From: Siderastrea radians
Lineage: Eukaryota > Cnidaria > Anthozoa > Scleractinia > Rhizangiidae
DNA: 64,000 bases
Assembly (NCBI GenBank): GCA_964017195.1
Contig: OZ024892.1
Location: 9,718,866 to 9,782,865 of the forward strand
Direction of reading: 5' to 3'
A program made the translations under genes and the position numbers. The notes under the pieces are model-generated. The model ran no database searches and had not been told where the DNA came from. It worked only from the letters and a program-made list of their open reading frames with translations. How positions within the stretch are numbered: position 1 is the first letter of the stretch; each line of letters opens with the position of its first letter. Shown here one piece after another: positions 56,838-64,000 of this stretch.

Positions 56838-57524
56838 TTTTAGCACTTATCCCTCCCTTTCTTTTCGCTGAGGTACAAACCGCGTTAAAAAGTGGTATGG
56901 ATACGAAATTGAACAGTGGGACAGACTGATTGGAAGGTATCGCGACAAGAAACCAGAGGTGATTCACTCACAAAGACTGAAAGTTTGGATTTAAAGCTGT
57001 AATTTAGAATCCCCTCGAAGGTTTGAATTACCTTTGTCACTTGAGTTTGTGTCCATAGACAAGCGCAAAGTCAAATCGCACATTAACTTGTTTGACGCTG
57101 CAATTTTATTTATTGAACTCCAACACGGGGGTGTAATTGAGCACGTCCATAGTCAGTCATAAGCGTCCGTGAGAAAAGCAGTTTTTGACAATATCCACAC
57201 CAACGGATAATACTGACTACCTAAGCGTCTAGAATAATTATTCCCCAAATACGGAAAAACTCACCAATTACGGAAAATTTTTTCCAACCTAGCCGTCATT
57301 GTAAAGCCATAATGAGTGTGTATATATTAGGGTCATTCCCTTTTTCTGAAAGTTGATTAATGAAAAATGAAAATGCATGTTTAATTGTCATTTTTGTTTT
57401 GAACTGATTGAAAATAGAAATGAAAAATTTATGTTCAATTTTCAATTTTTGTAAATAAATTGTAAATTAAATGAAAATGTGGTCCGTGTGTCGTACAACA
57501 CCCCTCGCCCCCTTCCCCCCCTGG
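56838..57524. other. 5' flank of copy 8, then AT-rich sequence
   Basis: 56838-57150 is the standard upstream flank, with TGAACAGTGGGACAGACTGA. 57340-57480 is an A/T-rich imperfect repeat of GAAAATGAAAA / TTTTCATT. No gene. Confidence 0.5.
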
Positions 57525-57692
57525 GCGCTCTTTCATGATCTGCTCTCTGCTGTCCTCTTATCTTAGGAAGCTGAACTGGAAAGGGTCTCTGCTCGCAGAA
57601 TACTATAACAGCTAAGTACATCTTGATCCCACAAAATAGTAGAACGAACATCAAGAAAAGAAAAGCTATTCTGATCAGCTCAGCCAGTTCAT
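57525..57692 (-). pseudogene. Broken small membrane-protein gene
   Basis: The ATG is present, but a 2-bp gain (ATGAACTGGCTGAGCTGA) puts a stop at codon 6. The membrane segment (FLMMFVLLFCGIKMYLAVIV) remains in another frame. The match ends after RADHERAPRGG, without the conserved tail. The upstream flank is preserved to about 57970. Confidence 0.75.
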
Positions 57693-59954
57693 GGTTAGCA
57701 CTATGTTTCCTTTCTATTCACAGTTAAGGGGCAAAGCGCGGAAACGAAGTCGTATGGTTACTAAATTAAACAATGGGACAGATTAATTGCAAGATACTGA
57801 CGACAAAAGAAACCAAAGTCGAGTCACTCACAAGAAATAGAAATTTAGAATCCCTTCGAAGTCCTGAGTTAAAACTCGAAGTTTTGTCCATAGGCATTGA
57901 GAGTGTATTGTCTTGCCGACATGTTAGAGGCTGCATTTTATTCAACTGCAGTCGAGGGGACAGTCGAGGGTAATATTGGGCATATGTAAATAGTCTTGCA
58001 AGGTCGTTTGTTGGCTGTTGTTTCTTTTCTGTTGTAGACCGGCTAAGGATGGTTTCCCGTCACTTTGTGCAAGTGAACATGGGATCTACAGTACACTGTA
58101 ACGAAGGTTTCGAAATACTTGGGTTTTGCATTCACTATATCATCACTTCTACGGATATTTTAAGGAATAGGGCATTGGCCACGCATAAATTAATCTGTGG
58201 TCATGTGACACTAATACGTCAACGTGTTTATAAAGCTTGAGTAGTCAAGTGCTGTGCACAACATTCCTGTTTTATATAGATCATCTGCTTCTAGGGGCTG
58301 CAGTGTGAGTGAAATGCCTTCTCGAGATTTTGGGGGCTGCATTTTATTCAACTCCAGCCGACGGTGAAATTGAGCATATGTACAAAAGTACTCCTTTGTT
58401 TGAAGTCAGGCTGTCTTTGTCGATGCTCGACCGTGTCGCCAAATTGTAGAGCCTCAGGCAGACCTTAATTTGCATTCAGCAGTTTGGAAAGCTCCTAAAT
58501 ATTGGCTGAACAGCAAAATCACGAAGTACTTCAGTGTCACAGCTAGTTTGCAGACGTTCTTTAACGCAAACTCATGCTTTTGCAGTCTGGAAAGCTCCCT
58601 TGAACTATTGGCTGGATAGCAGAATCGCCAATTATTTGGTTCTATTCCTTTGTCAGTAGACATAAAACTCTTTCAAAAGCATTAATTTTGCTATACGTAT
58701 TGTGTACGACTTCACCCCAATAGAGATTTTTAAAAGAAACAATAGTGAACAAAGTTTTGTGAGTTTTATAGCGTTAAAATTTCCAGCGATTATTTTTCGA
58801 CAATCATTGCCGAGAAGCCAAAGACTGAAAACTTTAAAGATTATGTGTTCCTTAGTTGGCAGCCAGTGCAGATTCTTTAGAACTGATGCGATGTGGGCAT
58901 ATTCACGTTAAGCTCAACCCAGCCCCCCTCCCCCTTCCAAGGCCACCGCCGACAAGCACGTTTGAGTAATCCGTGGTCCATGGTGCAGCGGTGAAACTTG
59001 AACTGTGTGATTTGGGTGCTCAAAACTAGTTTTCGGAGTTTTCGTAGGGAGAACGGTGTTTAATTATAGGAGCCTCTGCAGAGGACCAAGTAGGAAGCCT
59101 CTTAATGAACGAACTATCTGCACACTGGTTTTATAGAAGGATACAAGAATGTGTGAGCATAGCTACTTGCAAAAGTCAAAGTATATCGCTGACTCGACAA
59201 AACTTGGTCTAAGTGAATTTAATTACAACTAAGGTTGGTTTCCTCTTATTTTGTACGAGTGAAAACGTGTTATACCTAAGGTTTCGACACTGAAACAACG
59301 GTCAGCTCTTAGAATTTTCCAAATCTTTTACCATTTCTACCTTTATTTTACGTTATTACATTCTTCGACCTAGCGCTACGAATAGGTCTGTTCAAACATT
59401 ATCGTGACTGATGTATTATAATGTTCTGAGTCACGTGCAAACTGTGTTACCTTGACACTAATATGGTTTACGTGTTTATAAAGCTTGAGAAGTCATCCGT
59501 TGTAACAAACGATCCGCAATCTCCGACATTCCGATCTTGGTGTTATCAGTTCACCTGTTTCCAGGAGCTGTATTCTATTTCTATGGCCATGCGCTAAAAC
59601 AGCACTAAAGGTACGAAAATAAACCTTGATTCAACTCTTAACTCGTGGACAACCAAAGATGACTTATGAAAAAAGAAACTGACAAATAAATGCGTGTTCA
59701 ATAGAGCACTAAGTCAGTCAAGTGGAAGGCATTCCATTGGTAAAACTGATTACTTCAACCCGCCATCGATTATCGGCCTGGTGAACTGAACTTTTCGATT
59801 TTAAAACCTTTTTGTTATGGCACGTTATCGGCATTTTTTTTCAGATGGCGGAAAACATCAGACGATCGAACTCACGTAACTAAAAGTCTTGTCAATCAAT
59901 AGAGTTTTACCAAGGAAGTGGACTGAATTGAAACAGAGTATTAACGGCTTCTAG
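57693..59954. other. Unit remnants, no gene
   Basis: 57693-57990 is the upstream flank. 58040-58290 and 59130-59760 are diverged unit blocks (AAGGTTGGTTTCCTCTTATT, GAATAGGTCTGTTCAAACAT). 58300-59000 is mostly single copy, with AAATTG(C)..GGAAAGCTCC(T) repeated at 58486 and 58587. No convincing ORF. Confidence 0.5.
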
Positions 59955-60258
59955 AAACTCTTTATTTCTTTATTTATTGGATAAAAATACATATCAAGAT
60001 GTTACAATAAAATTATATTATATGCGCAGAAGTACAAGATATAAGTGAACTAAATTCTAAAATTCTAAAAAAAAATAATAAAAAATTAATCTATTAAAAA
60101 AGCTATCTTCAAAACGTTCTGTATTTATATTCGGTCTTATGCTGGATCTATTTCTAAGGCGCACCGACGAATCTTTATACCCAGGAAGCAGACTATGTAA
60201 CGGATGGTCACCATGTATCAAAAGAGTTTCAGTCCGGGAAGTTCGTGGGGTCTCGTGG
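59955..60258 (-). mobile_element. 3' end of a LINE
   Basis: Minus-strand translation from 60258 to a stop at 60057-60059 reads like the end of a non-LTR reverse-transcriptase ORF: HPLHSLLPGYKDSSVRLRNR, then PNINTERFEDSFFNRLIF. An A-rich 3' tail follows toward 59955. No reverse-transcriptase core is present, so it is a 5'-truncated fragment. Confidence 0.6.
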
Positions 60259-61548
60259 TCTCATTGTATTGTTACTTGGCGCAAATCACAATGCGTGACT
60301 TTATTATATTGTAAGGTCGAATCGCGGATTAGTCGGTATTCTGCTTTTGCTACTGCGTTTTGCTTCTGGGTCTTGTGTCAAGTTGATGAACTGTTTACAG
60401 CGCTCAACCCGTCCCTACTCGCCACCACCATGATTACCACAATCGCTGCAGCGCAATCAGTGACAGCTTCTGTCTCGTCCCCTGGCGTCCCTCCTTGTTC
60501 ACTGATAACGACGGTGCGCGTGGAGTTGTGGGTCGGATCAACTGCGGCGCGTTTAAACTTTTGATCTGCGCACTCAAAAAAGATTTCTTACAGAGACGGA
60601 GGATGAGGGGGTGAATAGGTCGGATCGGCGGATTTTGCAAACAATTTTTCCCGGATTCCGAATCCAGAGTGAAATCTTGTAAATCTGCGGATCCTGCTGC
60701 TTGCAGCGGATTGCGGTTTCATCCATATTTTTCGGGGGGGGGGGGGGGGCTCGAATTTTGGATTTTGGTTGCTACAAAGTTTGGATCATGGCTCTTAACC
60801 CTTGCCAGTAATGTTTTTCTTTGTTTTGTTTTGTTTTGTTCTTGTCGTTGATCCTGATCAACAACAGATCCAAAATGTAGGGGTTTCGATATTTCGGTTT
60901 GAAAGAAAAAAAAAGGAGATTGTGGCTTACAGTCCTCTAGTCTGCAAGACAGTCGTTTTTTTTGCGTTGGTTCGTGGAAACGCACGGTCTTCGAAAGAAA
61001 GGTCTGGAGCCCTACGGGCGTGTGAGGCTCGTGTGCCCTCCGCGCTCCTCGCCTCGCGTATTAGCGCTTTTCTTCCCTCGCGCGTTTCTCTCGAGAGTCT
61101 AAAGAGAAAAAAACGACTGTATTGGAGTTTAACAATCCTCTGTTACAGACCTGGCGAAAATTGCACTGACGCTGTCAAAAATCCTCCAGGTTTTTTTTTT
61201 TCAATATGTCATCTTATTTACATTTACCTATGTCACACATTACGCTAAATTGACCGTTCGGGGCCTGGGTGTCAGAAGGCCAAAGTCCATACCAGTTTCC
61301 GGCTGAGCGTAGGCCCCTGCAAAAATCTTCGTGGGGGGGGGCTAAATTGGCGTCGACGACGCCTATTCATATTTCCCTTTCGTGAAAAGGTCCTTGTTAT
61401 TTTTGACGGTCGATGCCAATACAGAGAAAATATCGACTTTTTCTGCTGTACGATACAGGACACCCAACACACGATTAGGAATGCGTTCTCCTCCGTCGAA
61501 CGCAACTAGTTGTGTGTATTGTGTATATTTTTACCGGCAGACTAGCTC
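60259..61548. other. Intergenic, no gene recognised
   Basis: Contains a run of 15 or so Gs near 60736 and TTTTGTTTTGTTTTGTT near 60825. A 141-codon plus-strand ORF (60139-60564) overlaps the LINE fragment and has no recognisable domain. I call no gene. Confidence 0.5.
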
Positions 61549-61965
61549 GGGGGGGGGGGGACTCCCATAAGAAAGTGACGGGGATGCTTGTCGTCTCGCT
61601 TAGGGTTGTAAATTGCAGATTTTGGTCTCACTTAGGATGTTGAGGACGGAAAGCCAATATTTTTACCCACACAGGTATCGTGTAGGGTTGTGTGTGAAGA
61701 AATATCTATATTATACTGTGTTAGTGGTCTAGAGCAGTACAGAAATCGCTGTTGTTAAAATTTACTCCTAGGGGACAGCATTCGATTGCAACATCTTTAG
61801 CGCAATTAACATCTCTATAGCTCTTATTTAGTTGTCTGTTTTTGCATGGTCTCCCTTAGGGGTTAAATAAAGCCGGAGCCACGCCCAGATTGGTCTCCTT
61901 TAGGGTGTTAATTCTAATTTTCCGACGAGCACCCCCGTCACTTTCATATGGGAGTCCCCCCCCCC
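61549..61965. mobile_element. 417-bp MITE with poly-G ends
   Basis: Inverted ends: a run of Gs, then ACTCCCATA(A/T)GAAAGTGACG and a GGGGATGCTTGTCG-like continuation. Inside, CTTAGGGTTGTAAATT and CTTAGGATGTT-type motifs repeat. No clear target duplication. Non-coding. Confidence 0.8.
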
Positions 61966-63690
61966 GGGCACACTAGATGCTCAACTTGTTCACAAAGTGC
62001 TTCTACAATAGTTTTCTGCAGCACAATTCTTAATTTCTTTCCGTGTTGAGAATGAGAGAACGGGCCCTTTCAGGTTTTCGGGCCATGGTCGAGGTTCTAA
62101 TAATTCTTCAACAGGGAGAAATAAAACTTATTAGGAATCATTTGAGAATCTACTAAGGAACAGGGAAGTCTTAATTCACCAGGGAATCAAAAGTCAGCCG
62201 TCCTCTAACCGACTACTTGAATATCCTTTCCACTAACTAATTGTAGTTGCACTTTTGAGCTTACTCCTGGGTTATTTTATTTCCATTTTCTTTATGCCAT
62301 CCTCTGAATTCCAAGAGAGTTGCGTGTTGTCTTCTCATTCTTTTCGTATTAGTGAGCATTTCTTCAGTTTGTATGTGGCTCAAATAATGTACAATAAACA
62401 AATATTCTGGGAGCCGTGTTTTGCTGATGGTTGTAACGGCTGAATACTCAAGCCTTGCGATAAACATTTTTATTAGTTGCTCCGCAAGGAAATTTTGAAG
62501 ATAGCCAAGCTGCAGCGCTTGAAGTGATCTTCACTATTTCTAGGCATTGTGTACATAGGAAGATGGAGTTTAACCGTGTCTGGCATGGGTGATAGCTCGC
62601 CAGACACAAATGACGGAAAAGAACAGCCAGCATAATCCAATCTACAGAAAGAAAAATGTCATCTGAAAAGAACAACAAAGGACTCTCTCAATCATATGAG
62701 ACCAAAATATTAGACGTTAAGTACAATTTCGACTACCGGAGTCACTCGTTTTCAGAAATGATGAGTCGAGTAGTTAAGCTAAGGACGACAAGTCCAATAC
62801 GACCACTAGCAAATTACAAAGAGACAATTTATGATTAGAGCAAATCTAAGGGGAATGAAAACTGACAAAGCAAGGCTGAACACCAGTGTTTAAATTATGA
62901 ATATAAATATAACGTCTGCCAAAACGTAAGTGCGAGCCCAAATCGCGGGCTTCGTCAAGCAAACGTATCAAACGTGAAGGTGCAAAAGAAACCGCTTTAG
63001 TCCTCCTTGTTTTTGCTTCGTCAGTCGACAAAGAAAAGACTTCGCTGAAATAAACTCAAAGTGTCGATCATGCATAGACCTTTTCACTTTGTATGCGCCA
63101 CTTGGCGTTGTCCTTCAGGCGCCGAAACAAAACTCTCACTCGGATATATCTTGTAAGTTTTTCCTGTTACAAATATTTTTAGGCTTCATGTAAATTAAAT
63201 ATGTTATTTTTTGGGATAAAAAGTCCAAATCTTTAAGCTGGGGGCTTCGGAAAGCGAAAGAGTCGAAAAGAGCTTGCGATGTTACGCACATCGTAGTTCC
63301 GTGATCGTTACAATGAAACTGTCGTTGACTAGTGATTAATAGCATCAGCTTATCGACTTCACTGTCTATCTTAATCACATAATGTTAATTCTTGCAACAG
63401 TTAACTTTCTGCAGTAGAAATTTTTGTCACATTAACGTCACATGTGGTCACATTTACGTCATTTACGTTACATTTACGTCAGTCATAGTCAAGCTGGAGA
63501 CGCTTGAATTGAGCTGTAATATACTATTTTGTGCGAAAAGATTTAGTCAAGGCAGGTATACGTATGCTAGTATTTGAACATCACCCACTAGACGTCAAAA
63601 TTATGATTATGGGGAGTGGGGACGGGAAAGGCGCCATGAAAAGCAGAACTTGGCCCAAAAGATGGGTTTAGACACAGTGACAACCAATTC
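61966..63690. other. Intergenic, no gene recognised
   Basis: Short ORFs only (under 82 codons). A small repeat of ACATTTACGTCA / TTTACGTTACATTTACGTC is at 63450-63480. Nothing else seen. Confidence 0.5.
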
Positions 63691-64000
63691 AATGATTGAT
63701 TTCTAGAAGCTTTGTATTCAATTCAGTCCATTTCCTAAGTAAAACTCCGTTGATAAGGCTTGTTACGTGAATTATGGTCCTCTACAATCATACCCTCCCA
63801 CCCATTCGTTTTTGGGGCAGTCGTGTTACACCCCCCCCCCCCAACCTGCAGACAACTGAAGTACAAGGAAATTGGAGTTCACGAATCTGATAATAAATGA
63901 CTGAGTTCGTTTGGGGCTTTCTCGGAAATAGAGGTCACTCTGAAATATGCGAAACAGACAGCAACGAATATCCTTACTAAATGAATCAGACATATTTTCA
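63691..64000. repeat. Inverted unit fragment at the window end
   Basis: 63693-63760 is the reverse complement of 59876-59970 (TTTCTAGAAGC, TCAGTCCATTTCCTAAGTAA, AAAACTCC). 63880-63950 is the complement of CCTCTATTTCC / AAGCCCCAACGAACTC motifs. A C-run is at 63831. The array therefore continues beyond the window in reversed orientation. Confidence 0.6.

Noticed and set aside
60139..60564. 141-codon plus-strand ORF
   Set aside because: Overlaps the antisense LINE 3' end, with no recognisable domain.

Overview
Eukaryotic nuclear DNA, AT-rich and dense in transposons, with GT-AG introns and tRNA-derived SINEs. Together with a SAM/UBX-like/HECT gene and an IS3-like integrase of the type found in cnidarian and fish genomes, this suggests an anthozoan cnidarian, probably a stony coral. 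That identification is inference.

Layout. Bases 1-2245 are a decamer satellite with a 331-bp higher-order period, followed by 2 kb with no recognisable gene. From about 4.2 kb to 43.5 kb, and again from 55 kb to the end, the window is built from diverged copies of one duplicated unit of a few kilobases. The unit carries a small intronless gene on the minus strand for an unrecognised 86-90 aa single-pass membrane protein. Eight copies are intact (8.0, 11.9, 17.7, 20.0, 28.0, 34.9, 39.7 and 56.6 kb), two are broken (24.9 and 57.5 kb), and two loci keep the upstream flank but lack the gene body (9.76 and 43.35 kb). Units at 33.35-37.70 and 37.94-42.54 kb are a recent tandem pair.

The repeated units act as their own empty-site controls, so many insertions can be delimited with their target-site duplications (TSDs): a TTAA Kolobok-like MITE, a TTAA piggyBac-like element, 9-bp MULE-like MITEs, 7-8-bp TSD elements, a 3-bp TSD element, a 2.57-kb foldback element, and a 1.07-kb element made of AAATCAAA-type repeats.

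Bases 43578-54906 form an 11.3-kb two-gene transposon. Its inverted ends each hold about 20 copies of a 12-bp repeat. An intact 425-aa DDE integrase lies just inside the right end and reads leftward. A five-exon SAM/UBX-like/HECT ubiquitin-ligase gene lies just inside the left end and reads rightward, but has one frameshift and one in-frame stop. The last 6 kb hold unit remnants (some inverted), a LINE 3' end and a G-tract MITE.
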